Assembly (NCBI GenBank): GCA_002356435.2
Contig: AP018040.2
Location: forward strand, 3,534,001 to 3,598,000
DNA from: Petrimonas sp. IBARAKI
Lineage (GTDB): Bacteria; Bacteroidota; Bacteroidia; Bacteroidales; Dysgonomonadaceae
Length of the DNA: 64,000 bases
Direction of reading: 5' to 3'
Each line of letters opens with the position of its first letter. Within the stretch, counting starts at the first letter, position 1. Under the pieces are notes generated by a model, which was not told the origin of the DNA, made no database searches, and saw only the letters and a program-made list of their open reading frames with translations. A program made the position numbers and the translations under genes. This document shows positions 9,596 through 18,150 of this stretch, piece after piece.

Positions 9596-10933
9596 ATGAA
9601 CACAAAGAAAATAAAACAATGGCTTTTCATAATCGCGGTTTCCTCTCTCCTGATTTCCTGCTCCAACGAAGTTGTGGCGCCACAACAGGAAGGGAACCCA
9701 ACCATACAGATCGAGAACCAGTTTGCCGATGTGCATTTTGGAGACCTTCTGCCGTTCGAGGTAACGGTCAATGACGATGTACCGCTCTCCACGCTGACGG
9801 CCATCTTCTATTACGGTGAGGAAGAAGTCTCCAGGACAACCATCCGCACAAAAGAGAACGGAACCTATTCCGGCACCATAGAGGTGCCCTACAGGAAAGG
9901 CATACCCGATGGAACCGCCACGCTCGAGTTCGTCCTGGTGAATACCACCCTGAAAAAAGCTTCCCGGAGCTTTGATGTCCCGGTAGAACTGGCTCCCTAT
10001 CCTTACCTTATCCTGGTGACCCTCAATGCGTCCTATCCCATGCTTCCCACCGGTCGGCCGGATGAGTACACGGCCACGGAAGCCTTCCCTTCCTCCGAGT
10101 TGCCGGCCTATATCAAAACCCCGGTGGTGGACGAGAAGGGACGAGAGATGGTATTTGGCTGGGATGAGGGTGTAGCAGCCGTTGTCGAGGGGAGCAGGAG
10201 CGAGATTCCCTACGCAAGTCCCGCGGGCGGCACCTACAGCGTGACGTTCAACGCAAGGACATTTGAAACCGGTCCTTTCTTTGAACTGGTGCTGAACGGG
10301 CAAAAGATGAGCATGGTGGACAAAGACAACTACCGGATCGATATCGATCTCACCCAAGGAGGTGAAATTACTTTTGAAGGCATGACGGACTGGTGGATTG
10401 ATCCGGACTACTTTGTGGCAGAGGGGGACAAGATAACCTTCCTGCCCATTAGCGGGAGATACCGCGTAACGGCAAACCTGGTACTAAACTGGCTGAGGGT
10501 GGAAGTGCTGTCGGGTGCCAACTATGCCTCGCTCCAACCCGACGGCACCGGAACCATTTGGGTCATCGGCGATCAGGTGGGGAAACCCTCCTACATCTCC
10601 AACCATGTGGGCTGGACACCTCCCAACGCGCTCTGCATGGCTCCCGTGGGAAACAAAAAGTACCAGCTGACCCTGGTGGCCGGTGAGACGGTGAATACCT
10701 CGGAAATTAACTTCAAGTTCTTCCACCAGAAGGACTGGGGGGGAGAATTCGGCAGCCAAAGCCTCGCCACCGATAGTGACATCGTTTTCGTGGGCAACGG
10801 AAACAACGGCCGCGACAACGGGAATCTCGGACTTGCGACCGGCATCATGCTGGAAACAGGTTCTGCCTACCTCTTCACGATTGATCTTTCAGCGGGTGTG
10901 GACAATGGAATACTCACCGTAGTGAAAAAATAA
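9596..10933 (+). CDS. second PUL 1 surface lipoprotein, likely glycan-binding
   Basis: About 445 residues from the ATG at 9596; an upstream ATG at 9569 lies inside the end of the GH30 gene and is less likely. The signal peptide ends in LLISC with SNEVV after it. The protein is all-beta in appearance: an Ig-like domain with LPFEVTVNDDVPLSTLTAIFYY, two middle beta modules, and a last domain with VIGDQVGKPSYISNHVGW and FKFFHQKDWGGEFGS that resembles SusE/SusF-type carbohydrate-binding modules. It is the last gene of PUL 1, only 14 bases after GH30, and a strong terminator follows. It is most likely another surface glycan-binding protein. Confidence 0.72.
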   Translation: MNTKKIKQWLFIIAVSSLLISCSNEVVAPQQEGNPTIQIENQFADVHFGDLLPFEVTVNDDVPLSTLTAIFYYGEEEVSRTTIRTKENGTYSGTIEVPYRKGIPDGTATLEFVLVNTTLKKASRSFDVPVELAPYPYLILVTLNASYPMLPTGRPDEYTATEAFPSSELPAYIKTPVVDEKGREMVFGWDEGVAAVVEGSRSEIPYASPAGGTYSVTFNARTFETGPFFELVLNGQKMSMVDKDNYRIDIDLTQGGEITFEGMTDWWIDPDYFVAEGDKITFLPISGRYRVTANLVLNWLRVEVLSGANYASLQPDGTGTIWVIGDQVGKPSYISNHVGWTPPNALCMAPVGNKKYQLTLVAGETVNTSEINFKFFHQKDWGGEFGSQSLATDSDIVFVGNGNNGRDNGNLGLATGIMLETGSAYLFTIDLSAGVDNGILTVVKK

Positions 10934-10958
10934 CTGAAAAAACCATTTTATCTTCGGG

Positions 10959-10993
10959 GGACGAAGCCACAAGTTGGCTTCGTCCATTTTTTT
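10959..10993 (+). terminator. rho-independent terminator of PUL 1
   Basis: A perfect 11-base stem (10959-10969 with 10975-10985, arm GGACGAAGCCA) closes a 5-base loop and is followed directly by ATTTTTTTG. It lies 25 bases after the stop of the last PUL 1 gene and separates the PUL from the oxidoreductase-like gene. Confidence 0.93.
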
Positions 10994-11045
10994 GCTTATC
11001 TTCGTCTATCATTGTAGATTCGGAAGCGAATAAACCATTTAATTG

Positions 11046-11648
11046 ATGAAAACACTGTTAATCGGTGCCACGGGTGCTACGGGCAGCGACCTGCTGCAGC
11101 TGTTGCTGAACGACGGCGAGATAGAGAGCGTAGAGATTTTCGTCAGGAGAGACCCGCAGATACGACACGCTAAACTGACGGTAAACCGGATCGATTTTGA
11201 AAGGCCGGAGCAATGGGCCCACCGGGTGAAGGGGGATATCCTCTTCTCTTGCCTGGGGACCACCCTGAAAGACGCCGGCAGTAAGGCAGCGCAATGGAAG
11301 GTGGATTTCGATTACCAGTACCGGTTTGCTAAAGTTGCCAAAGAAAACGGAATGAAATGCTTTGTCCTGGTCTCATCGATGAACGCCTCCTCGAGATCAC
11401 CGTTCTTTTATGCCCGGATGAAAGGAAAACTGGAGGAAGCAGTGCGGAAACTGGAATTCCCAAAACTATTGATATTTCGGCCTCCATCACTGATACGCAA
11501 ACAGAGCAATCGGACGTTGGAGCTGGCCGGGGTGAAAGCGATTCGTTTCTTCAACCGGCTGGGACTCTTCCCCTCGCTGCGACCGCTACCGACAGACCAG
11601 CTGGCCAAAGAAATGCTCCGTGCTGCCAAGGAGAGTGTCGTCGGATGA
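11046..11648 (+). CDS. NAD(P)-binding Rossmann protein (NmrA/HIM-type short oxidoreductase)
   Basis: A 200-residue Rossmann protein. The N-terminal dinucleotide-binding motif LLIGATGATGSDLLQLLL is plain, followed by a strand and acidic turn, and later KCFVLVSSMNASSRSPFFYARMKGKLEEAV, in which the S...YxxxK arrangement resembles extended SDR proteins. The end, LLIFRPPSLI, is typical of small NmrA-like or oxidoreductase HTATIP2-like proteins. A TTG codon directly precedes the ATG used here. It starts after the PUL 1 terminator, so it is transcribed separately; a weak TATCTTCG element is seen at 10997. The substrate is unknown. Confidence 0.8.
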   Translation: MKTLLIGATGATGSDLLQLLLNDGEIESVEIFVRRDPQIRHAKLTVNRIDFERPEQWAHRVKGDILFSCLGTTLKDAGSKAAQWKVDFDYQYRFAKVAKENGMKCFVLVSSMNASSRSPFFYARMKGKLEEAVRKLEFPKLLIFRPPSLIRKQSNRTLELAGVKAIRFFNRLGLFPSLRPLPTDQLAKEMLRAAKESVVG

Positions 11649-11679
11649 TTCAGACAAAATAAAAATTTATAGTATTTTT

Positions 11680-12834
11680 ATGTATAAAAAGTTCATATTT
11701 TGCTGGCAATTAAGTCTTGTTGTTGCCAACGCCCTAATTATTGGGTTACTCATTTCTTGCTTATCCATTAGAGATGCAAACAGATTATCCGATTATTCTC
11801 CTAATACAGTATTAAAACTACCTCCCTCAAGCAATAATCCCCGGAACAGTGAAGGCGATTTTATAACTCTTAAAGACGGTAGGGTTTTGTTTGTGTACAG
11901 CCACTACACCAGTGGATCCGGAGGAGATCATGATCCGGCCTTTCTGGCGGGCCGATATTCTGCAGATGGAGGAAGAACCTGGACTACTGAAGATGAAACC
12001 ATCATTGAGAATGAAGGAGGGATGAATGTGATGTCAGTTTCGTTGCTTCGTTTACAAAACGGGAACATAGCCCTCTTTTACTTGAAGAAAAACTCAACGG
12101 AAGACTGTATTCCCATGATGCGAATTTCTAGAGATGAAGCCAAATCCTGGAGTGATGCCGTACCCTGCATCACTGATAAAAAAGGTTATTTTGTCCTCAA
12201 TAACGACAGGGTCATCCAATTACAAGATGGGCGATTATTGATGGCTGTTGCATTACATCAAATTCCTGGAGGGAAATGGGAGAACCAAGCTGATTTATAT
12301 TGTTACTTTTCGGATGATAATGGACAAACCTGGCAATCTAGCTCCCAAGTTCCTAATAATACCGACATTATCACTCAAGAACCCGGATTAATCGAGATGA
12401 AGGACGGTAGAATAATGATGTATATTCGCGCAAGTGGAGGGTTTCAGCGGTTGTCTTATTCATCGGACAGGGGGCAAACCTGGAGCCACATTGAAGCCAG
12501 TAATATACCGTCTCCCTTATCACCAGCGACTATCGAAAGGATTCCTGGTACTGGCGACTGGTTGCTGGTATGGAACAACAACGATGGCTCGAATCTTGAA
12601 ATCAAGGATAAAAGGACACCGATAACGATTGCCGTTTCCAAAGATGAAGGAAAGACATGGGAGAAAATCAAAAATATTCATGCTGATCCAGACGGATGGT
12701 ATTGCTATATAGCAATTCACTTTGTAGATAATAAAAATATTTTACTGAGTTATTGTGCTGGAAGCCAATCTCAGAAAACACACTTGGCTGTCACAGAAAA
12801 TACGTTATTGCATATAAAATGGTTGTATGAATAA
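11680..12834 (+). CDS. sialidase-fold (BNR/Asp-box) lipoprotein
   Basis: About 384 residues from the ATG at 11680 (MYKKFIFCWQ); the open frame begins earlier, inside the preceding gene. The signal peptide ends in LLISC (Cys27), so it is probably a lipoprotein. At least five Asp-box repeats (S-x-D-x-G-x-T-W type) are visible: YSADGGRTW, SRDEAKSW, FSDDNGQTW, YSSDRGQTW and SKDEGKTW, which define a six-bladed sialidase-type propeller. The classic FRIP arginine motif is not evident; the corresponding stretch reads GDFITLKDGRVLFVYSHY, so true exo-sialidase activity is doubtful. The gene is visibly richer in A+T than PUL 1 and may have arrived separately. It may be a glycosidase of another specificity or a binding protein. 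Confidence 0.78.
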   Translation: MYKKFIFCWQLSLVVANALIIGLLISCLSIRDANRLSDYSPNTVLKLPPSSNNPRNSEGDFITLKDGRVLFVYSHYTSGSGGDHDPAFLAGRYSADGGRTWTTEDETIIENEGGMNVMSVSLLRLQNGNIALFYLKKNSTEDCIPMMRISRDEAKSWSDAVPCITDKKGYFVLNNDRVIQLQDGRLLMAVALHQIPGGKWENQADLYCYFSDDNGQTWQSSSQVPNNTDIITQEPGLIEMKDGRIMMYIRASGGFQRLSYSSDRGQTWSHIEASNIPSPLSPATIERIPGTGDWLLVWNNNDGSNLEIKDKRTPITIAVSKDEGKTWEKIKNIHADPDGWYCYIAIHFVDNKNILLSYCAGSQSQKTHLAVTENTLLHIKWLYE

Positions 12835-12881
12835 TTTTTATAACGGAGCTTGGGAATAGCATCATTAATTTCAGTAGAGAC

Positions 12882-13736
12882 CTATTCAATAGAAATATAA
12901 CGACTTTTTATACCTTCGGAAGTTATTGTGATTATTCTCATCCCCGGCTCCGCATTACCCAAAGGTTTTCCAACGGCATTGGTGGTAATCATTGAAATGC
13001 CGTTGTGCGATGCTTCGGCATTATTATGCAAATGTCCGGCAAAAATAGCATCCACACCATACCTTTCGAATAATTGAAAGTATCTATCCCTCACCTCTAC
13101 GCTTTGATTTGAATAAGTTTCTTTTTCATTAAAGTCGTAAAGAAAGAAGGGATAATGTGTAAATAAGACAATACTGCCCGATTTTTTTGCTTTGCGCAGT
13201 TGGTTTCTCAACCACCGGAATTGTTTTTTCTCCTCTTTCTTGTTTTTATTCGACTTAACAATGACCGAGTTAAGACCAATAAAAGCCAAATTTTTATGCT
13301 TAAATGAAAAACGGTCGGTTCCCCTGCCGTAGTTAGAAAAATAGAAATTAAAGTCATTCTTTGTGGGTGATTGCCCCAAATCGTGATTACCCGGACTTAG
13401 GTAAACCGGAACGTTCTGATGGATGAGAGACGTAATTCTCTTAAATTCTCCAATTTGCAAAATATTTTTTGAGTCGTTGACAAAATCGCCGGTAATAACA
13501 ACAAAATCAGGCTTCAATTCATTGATTCGTCGAACTGCTTTTGTGTAAAGTTCAGTCTCTTTTTCAAAACCTGTGTTATTCTCAAAAAATCCAAACTGTG
13601 TGTCGGTAATTTGCACGATCACCGTGGAGTCTGACTGTGCAAAAGAGTGGGTACAAGACAAGATCAGCATTCCGACAAAGCTGACCAGTAGACGAAAATG
13701 TTGTTTTGAGGAAGTCATAAAAATGGGAGTTTTCAT
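12882..13736 (-). CDS. secreted calcineurin-like metallophosphoesterase
   Basis: A 284-residue protein (a second ATG at 13718 is also possible) with a signal peptide ending near THSFAQ. The dimetal phosphoesterase signature is complete: QITDTQFG (D-x-Q in place of D-x-H), VVITGDFVND, LSPGNHDLG, VLFTHYPFF and FAGHLHNN. Such exported enzymes act on phosphomonoesters or phosphodiesters in the periplasm or at the surface; the substrate cannot be read from the sequence. It converges on the sialidase-like gene with 47 bases between them. A broken paralogue-like fragment lies just upstream (13758-14060). Confidence 0.85.
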   Translation of the reverse strand: MKTPIFMTSSKQHFRLLVSFVGMLILSCTHSFAQSDSTVIVQITDTQFGFFENNTGFEKETELYTKAVRRINELKPDFVVITGDFVNDSKNILQIGEFKRITSLIHQNVPVYLSPGNHDLGQSPTKNDFNFYFSNYGRGTDRFSFKHKNLAFIGLNSVIVKSNKNKKEEKKQFRWLRNQLRKAKKSGSIVLFTHYPFFLYDFNEKETYSNQSVEVRDRYFQLFERYGVDAIFAGHLHNNAEASHNGISMITTNAVGKPLGNAEPGMRIITITSEGIKSRYISIE

Positions 13737-13757
13737 TAATTAACGCTTATTCAACAA

Positions 13758-14060
13758 TTATTTGAGATGATCGGATATACAAATCCTTTCATAAGGTGCC
13801 GAACTTATTGCCGGATAATATTCGAAAAATATTTCATCGCTATCCTCCAGCCATATCCGGTATGAACTTTAGCAGCGGCTGTTCACTTGTGTATACTCTT
13901 TTACTTGCCGTACATCATCAGGCTTTGTTTTTAGCCAATCCATATCGTGATCTTCGATGAGGTCGTAATGAATATCTCTCAAAACGATAAAACTTTTTTC
14001 CTGAGCAACAGCAATTAGAGAAAAGAATAACAATGCAGCAAGCAAGGAAATCTTCTTCAT
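13758..14060 (-). pseudogene. relic of a secreted phosphoesterase-like gene, internal part lost and stop in frame
   Basis: A 101-codon frame on the - strand starts with a good signal peptide (MKKISLLAALLFFSLIAVAQ) and then LRDIHYDLIEDHDMDW, which looks like the first metal motif (D-x-H) of an exported calcineurin-like phosphoesterase. It stops at TAA after 63 residues. In the same frame, 36 more codons follow and end at 13758; they are protein-like (RIWLEDSDEIFFEYYPAISS). I read this as a start and an end of a once larger gene joined by deletion. Whether both parts come from the same gene is not certain. The intact phosphoesterase follows directly downstream. Confidence 0.6.
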
Positions 14061-14459
14061 AAAACGAATTATTTAATATTTATTAGGATTCTTCTGCATT
14101 TATACCATTATAAACATGGCAACAGTTCATATTGTTGTAAAAAAAAGTAAAACTATTTGTTACTTCACTCCTGCCTCACATCCCGGAAATGCAATAATTG
14201 TTGGTAAGTTCAATTGAATGCTTACCGTATCCCAACATGTTTATGTGAAAATTCAAGTAAATTCTTGAAGAAATGGACAAAGCGAATTAATAACTTGAGA
14301 TTTATTTTAATTCAATTTTTAATTATCTTTGAAAATCAGTTTCAACTCTAAAGACAACTAAAGCATCCGCTTTATAATTACACAAATTTTGTACTGGGCT
14401 CCATTTATTAATACCCGCCCTTTATTTTTGTATTTATCAAACATGAAGAAAACTCAAAC
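14061..14459. other. 399-bp intergenic region upstream of GH95 with promoter-like elements
   Basis: No credible gene is seen here. The stretch is A+T-rich and separates the divergent phosphoesterase relic and the GH95 gene. On the + strand there are two matches to the Bacteroidetes -7 consensus TAnnTTTG: TATCTTTG at 14324-14331, with TTTA 19 bases upstream, and TATTTTTG at 14423-14430, without a good -33 box. A small inverted repeat (GGTAAG at 14203, CTTACC at 14221) is also present. A six-codon frame (MKKTQT) starts at 14443 and ends in ATGA with the GH95 start. Confidence 0.5.
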
Positions 14460-16982
14460 ATGAATACTAAATCATTAATTCTTCCTTTACTGTTCTCGTA
14501 CGTTGCCGTCTTTTCTCAATCCGGGAAAATTGAACCTCTAAAAGCCACTTCGCGGACCGACAATATCAGCGCTGCATGGACCGATCGCGTATTGTTTTCA
14601 GGTAAAGCGTCTAAACCGGAAGGGCGCAATGTTCTCTGGTACCGTGAACCGGCCAAAGTATGGGAAGAAGCTTTACCGTTAGGCAACGGACGTTTAGGAG
14701 CGATGGTCTTTGGAGGCGTGGCTGATGAAAGAATTCAACTTAATGAAAGTTCTTTGTGGGACGGTTACTCACTCGACCCCAATAATCCCGAAGGAGTAAG
14801 GGCTTTACCTGAAGTTCAACGGCTTATTTTCGAGAACAAAAACAACGAAGCCGTACAACTGGCCGAAAAAAAAATGATGGGCATCCCGAAAGGTGTGAGA
14901 CCCTACCAGTCATTGGGCGAATTATGGTTTGACACTCCTCATGAGCGGGCAGACAACTACCTTCGCAGCCTCGATTTAACAACAGCCATCGCCACAATAA
15001 AATACACGTTTGAAGGCAAAGAGTATGTCCGCGAAAACTTCGTGTCGGCAGCAGATGGGGTTATGGTAGTCCGTTTCACCTCGATAAACGGTGGAAAAAT
15101 AAACGCATCATTTACCTTGCGTCGTCAGCAGGATGCAGAATGCAAAAAGCATTCGTCGGAATCGAACACATTGCTTTTAAAAGGCCGGCTTCCTATAAAA
15201 GATACAAAAGGAAATACACGCGGAATAAGTTTTGCAGCACAGGTAAAAGCCATTACCGATGGAGGAACAATCGGCTTCAACGGCAACATCATGTCGGTAG
15301 CTGAAGCCAACTCATTGACACTTTATGTTGCAGGCGCTACCGATTATCCGGGGTTAGACAATCTCGGGCAGACCTCCCTCCCGGGTAATCCCGAGCAGAC
15401 CTGCCTCGAAGCGATCAACAAAGCTTCCGCTAAACCCTACGAGATGTTGAGGTCGGCTCACATAGCTGACCATCAGGCTTATTTCAACCGGGTTGCCCTC
15501 GACCTCGGCCCGGAATCGGCCCTTCCAACCGACGAACAACTAAAGGAAGCGAAGAGGACGGGACAACCCAACGCCAACCTGGTGGAAACCTATTTCCAGT
15601 TTGGCCGTTACCTGCTTATCGCCAGTTCACGGCCGGGAACCATGCCTGCAAACCTGCAGGGACTGTGGGCATGGCAAATGAATCCACCCTGGAATGCCGA
15701 TTATCACACCAACATAAATCTACAGATGAATTATTGGCCTGCTGAAATAACCAATCTGGCAGAAATGCACCTCCCCTTATTTGATCTTTGCGAAGCCCTT
15801 GTTCCATTTGGCCGGCGCAGCGCCAAAGTAATTTACGGAGCCAGGGGCTGGGTAGTACATCACCTTACCGATGCGTGGGGATTTTCTGCCCCGGCCGACG
15901 GGCCACAAGGCGTGTGGCCGATGGGTGCCGCCTGGCTGGCACAACATCCCTGGGAACATTACTGCCACACACTCGATAGAAGTTTTCTTGCAAAACGGGG
16001 TTATCCACTGATGAAGGGCGCAGCAGAGTTCATTCTCGACTTTTTAGTAACCGCTCCCGAAGGTACGGCTTTCGCCGGAAAACTGGTAACAAACCCTTCC
16101 TATTCTCCTGAAAACGCTTTTATATTGCCCAACGGTGAACGTGCAGTTTTTACCTATGGCGCCACCATGGATCTGCAAATCATTCATGATTTGCTTACAA
16201 ATTGCATTGAAGCAAGTAAAATACTGGGTGTAGATAAAAATTTCCGCAGCCGGTGTACGCAAGCATTGAAACAGCTGGCCCCAACACGTATCAGTAAAGA
16301 AACCGGACGTATAATGGAATGGGCGGAAGACTATAAAGAAGTAGAACCGCATCACCGCCATACATCACACTTATTTGCATTGCATCCCGGGAACCAGATT
16401 TCAGTCACCGGAACGCCCGACCTGGCCGAGGCCGCACGCAAAACACTTATTGCCCGCGGCGACGACGGGACCGGCTGGAGCCTCGCCTGGAAAATAAACA
16501 TGTGGAACCGGCTTCATGACGGAAATCATGCTTACAAGCTATTGTCGGTATTGTTGGGTTCCAAAACCCTCCCGAACCTGTTCGACACACATCCTCCGTT
16601 CCAAATCGATGGGAATTTCGGCGCCACCGCCGCCATTGCAGAGATGTTGATTCAAAGCCATGTCCGCACCCCAGACGGAGGATTCGAATTGCACCTTCTC
16701 CCATCGCTCCCGTCGGCAATACCTGAAGGCTCTGTAAAAGGGCTGCGGGCACGCGGCGGTTTTGAGGTGGATATCGACTGGAAAGCCGGTAAACTTAACC
16801 ACGTCAGCGTTCGCTCCGATAAAGGGGAAAAGTTGCACTTACGCTACGGGGGAAAAATCCTGACACTTGAAACCCAAAAAGGCCAGCAGTTTTTCCTGGA
16901 TGAGGAGTTAAAAGTAAAGAAGAGAAAACGGGATTCTGATCAATTATTGCCAATGACAAACGAAACATCAATCAGCTTTTGA
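14460..16982 (+). CDS. GH95 alpha-L-fucosidase / alpha-L-galactosidase
   Basis: An 840-residue glycoside hydrolase of family 95, full length. A signal peptide (about 1-20) is followed by the N-terminal beta domain with [18 protein letters not shown] and [20 protein letters not shown]. The (alpha/alpha)6 catalytic domain has [73 protein letters not shown] and [20 protein letters not shown]. By comparison with the characterised fucosidase AfcA, Asn418 and Asn420 should activate water, Glu620 should be the acid and Asp717 a further active-site residue; this mapping is from memory. Fucose or galactose release from xyloglucan side chains, host glycans or algal polymers is possible. It stands alone, not in either PUL. 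Confidence 0.92.
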   Translation: MNTKSLILPLLFSYVAVFSQSGKIEPLKATSRTDNISAAWTDRVLFSGKASKPEGRNVLWYREPAKVWEEALPLGNGRLGAMVFGGVADERIQLNESSLWDGYSLDPNNPEGVRALPEVQRLIFENKNNEAVQLAEKKMMGIPKGVRPYQSLGELWFDTPHERADNYLRSLDLTTAIATIKYTFEGKEYVRENFVSAADGVMVVRFTSINGGKINASFTLRRQQDAECKKHSSESNTLLLKGRLPIKDTKGNTRGISFAAQVKAITDGGTIGFNGNIMSVAEANSLTLYVAGATDYPGLDNLGQTSLPGNPEQTCLEAINKASAKPYEMLRSAHIADHQAYFNRVALDLGPESALPTDEQLKEAKRTGQPNANLVETYFQFGRYLLIASSRPGTMPANLQGLWAWQMNPPWNADYHTNINLQMNYWPAEITNLAEMHLPLFDLCEALVPFGRRSAKVIYGARGWVVHHLTDAWGFSAPADGPQGVWPMGAAWLAQHPWEHYCHTLDRSFLAKRGYPLMKGAAEFILDFLVTAPEGTAFAGKLVTNPSYSPENAFILPNGERAVFTYGATMDLQIIHDLLTNCIEASKILGVDKNFRSRCTQALKQLAPTRISKETGRIMEWAEDYKEVEPHHRHTSHLFALHPGNQISVTGTPDLAEAARKTLIARGDDGTGWSLAWKINMWNRLHDGNHAYKLLSVLLGSKTLPNLFDTHPPFQIDGNFGATAAIAEMLIQSHVRTPDGGFELHLLPSLPSAIPEGSVKGLRARGGFEVDIDWKAGKLNHVSVRSDKGEKLHLRYGGKILTLETQKGQQFFLDEELKVKKRKRDSDQLLPMTNETSISF

Positions 16983-17092
16983 AATTTCCGTCAATCGTAA
17001 AAATGAAAGGTCCTGTCGTCGCTCATGGCAACAAATATTTTTCCGAAAAAAGATTCTCCGAAACTTAGGCAGAAACATCGTGACATCGATGA

Positions 17093-17207
17093 TTAAATAT
17101 CGCTGCGGGAGTTCTTCTGACTTTTGTTCAGGTTGGTCCACTGTTCGTAGGTAAGCCGACGTTGCCTTATGCCTTCTTTAGCCTTATCGAAATTACAACT
17201 GCCTCAT
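17093..17207 (-). pseudogene. small gene remnant downstream of tRNA-Arg
   Basis: On the - strand a protein-like stretch (NFDKAKEGIRQRRLTYEQW...NSRSDI) ends at TAA at 17093. An ATG at 17207 followed by AGG CAG TTG would join this frame as MRQL-NFDKAKEG if one T were removed, so a single-base frameshift is likely. I do not recognise the family. It lies between GH95 and the terminator of the tRNA gene and has no promoter of its own that I can see. The remaining bases from 16983 to 17092 show nothing. Confidence 0.35.
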
Positions 17208-17257
17208 TTATTGATTGGTTAGTGTTACGGTGGGAAAATGAGGATACAGCATAATAA

Positions 17258-17298
17258 AATCCTCCCCCTTATAATCAACAAAAATAAAGGGGAGGATT
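17258..17298 (-). terminator. terminator of the tRNA-Arg gene (possibly bidirectional)
   Basis: Arms AATCCTCCCCCTT (17258-17270) and AAGGGGAGGATT (17287-17298) pair with one bulged C. On the - strand the stem is followed by TTTTATTATG, so it ends transcripts coming out of the tRNA gene; on the + strand GTTTT follows. Confidence 0.8.
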
Positions 17299-17311
17299 GT
17301 TTTAATCTTTG

Positions 17312-17383
17312 TAGCCCGGCCGGGAATCGAACCCGGATCTAAAGTTTAGGAAACTTCTATTCTATCCATTGAACTACCGCGCC
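17312..17383 (-). tRNA. tRNA-Arg (anticodon CCU)
   Basis: The - strand folds as a 72-base cloverleaf: D arm GTTC/GAAT, anticodon stem GAAGT/ACTTT around loop TTCCTAA (anticodon CCU, reading AGG), T arm CCGGG-TTCGATT-CCCGG. The acceptor stem GGCGCGG/CCGGGCT contains one G-G mismatch (4-69) and a G-U at 1-72. No CCA is encoded; ACAAAG follows. A near-perfect promoter and a terminator flank it. Confidence 0.93.
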
Positions 17384-17393
17384 AAATACACTG

Positions 17394-17424
17394 CAAAAGT
17401 AATGTTTTTTCCGATATTCTCAAA
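17394..17424 (-). promoter_or_regulatory. promoter of tRNA-Arg
   Basis: On the - strand TTTG (17421-17424) is followed by 19 bases and TACTTTTG (17394-17401). This is an exact match to the Bacteroidetes housekeeping consensus TTTG-N19..21-TAnnTTTG. Transcription would start about six bases before the tRNA. Confidence 0.88.
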
Positions 17425-17480
17425 CATCCGGACATATTTGCTCAAATCAATTGGCCCCCCAAACAATTTTTCATTTAAAC

Positions 17481-17497
17481 TGTTTAGAGTGTAAACA
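17481..17497. promoter_or_regulatory. 17-bp palindrome upstream of flavodoxin (possible operator)
   Basis: TGTTTA-GAGTG-TAAACA is a perfect 6-base inverted repeat with a 5-base spacer, 29 bases before the flavodoxin start. Size and position suit a dimeric repressor or activator site. No regulator is known from the window. Confidence 0.35.
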
Positions 17498-17525
17498 ATT
17501 TATTTCAACCCATAATTTTTCATTC

Positions 17526-18026
17526 ATGAGCCATATTGCAATACTTTACGGCACTTCCGGCGGTAACACTGAATCCGTGGCTAAAAGCATCCGGAACCTT
17601 TTCGACGATAATGCCGACCTTTACAACGTCGATACGATTAAGATTGACGACATAAAACCTTATAAATACCTGATCCTGGGCACTTCAACTACAGGAATTG
17701 GCGATTTGCAGGACGACTGGGACAGTTTTCTTCCCGTTTTTTCGAAAGCCGACCTATCGGATAAAACCGTTGCAATCTTTACGCTGGGTGACAGCGCCTC
17801 GTTTTCGAGCAGTTTTGCCGAGGCAATGAAAGTAATTTACGATGCCATAAAGGATAAAACAAAAGTGGTTGGCTTCGTCGACGATGAGGGATACACCTAC
17901 GATGACTCTACCGCTGTTGTAGACGGACGTTGGGTAGGCCTTCCCATTGATGAGGATAATGAATACGATCAAACCGACGCCCGGCTTAAGGCTTGGGTAG
18001 AGGAATTAAAAAAAGAGTTTATTTGA
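17526..18026 (+). CDS. flavodoxin
   Basis: A 166-residue cytoplasmic FMN electron carrier. The phosphate-binding loop LYGTSGGNTESVAKSI is at residues 6-21, followed by LILGTSTTGIGDLQDDWDSF for one side of the isoalloxazine ring and TLGDSASFSSSFAEAM and YDDSTAVVDGRWVGLPIDEDNEYD for the other. The insertion splitting the last strand marks it as a long-chain flavodoxin. The reading frame is open from 17451, but only the ATG at 17526 gives the family start MSHIAILYG. In anaerobic Bacteroidetes flavodoxins replace ferredoxin under iron limitation or serve pyruvate oxidation; which applies here is not visible. The gene is transcribed alone, with a terminator behind it. Confidence 0.94.
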   Translation: MSHIAILYGTSGGNTESVAKSIRNLFDDNADLYNVDTIKIDDIKPYKYLILGTSTTGIGDLQDDWDSFLPVFSKADLSDKTVAIFTLGDSASFSSSFAEAMKVIYDAIKDKTKVVGFVDDEGYTYDDSTAVVDGRWVGLPIDEDNEYDQTDARLKAWVEELKKEFI

Positions 18027-18048
18027 TCAAACTGTTTTAAGGATACGG

Positions 18049-18089
18049 ACAGGGCTGAGTTGTACAGGCGATTCAGCCCTGTTTCTTTT
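18049..18089 (+). terminator. terminator of flavodoxin
   Basis: A 10-base stem ACAGGGCTGA/TCAGCCCTGT (18049-18058 with 18073-18082) is followed by TTCTTTT. It begins 22 bases after the flavodoxin stop. Confidence 0.88.
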
Positions 18090-18150
18090 ATGGGGTTTCC
18101 CTTGTTCAAGTTGAAGTTTTATCGTAATTTCGTTGCCAAAAATAAATTTT

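Noticed and set aside
11680-12834. Calling the lipoprotein a true exo-alpha-sialidase
   Set aside because: Asp boxes define only the fold; the arginine triad beginning with FRIP is not evident.
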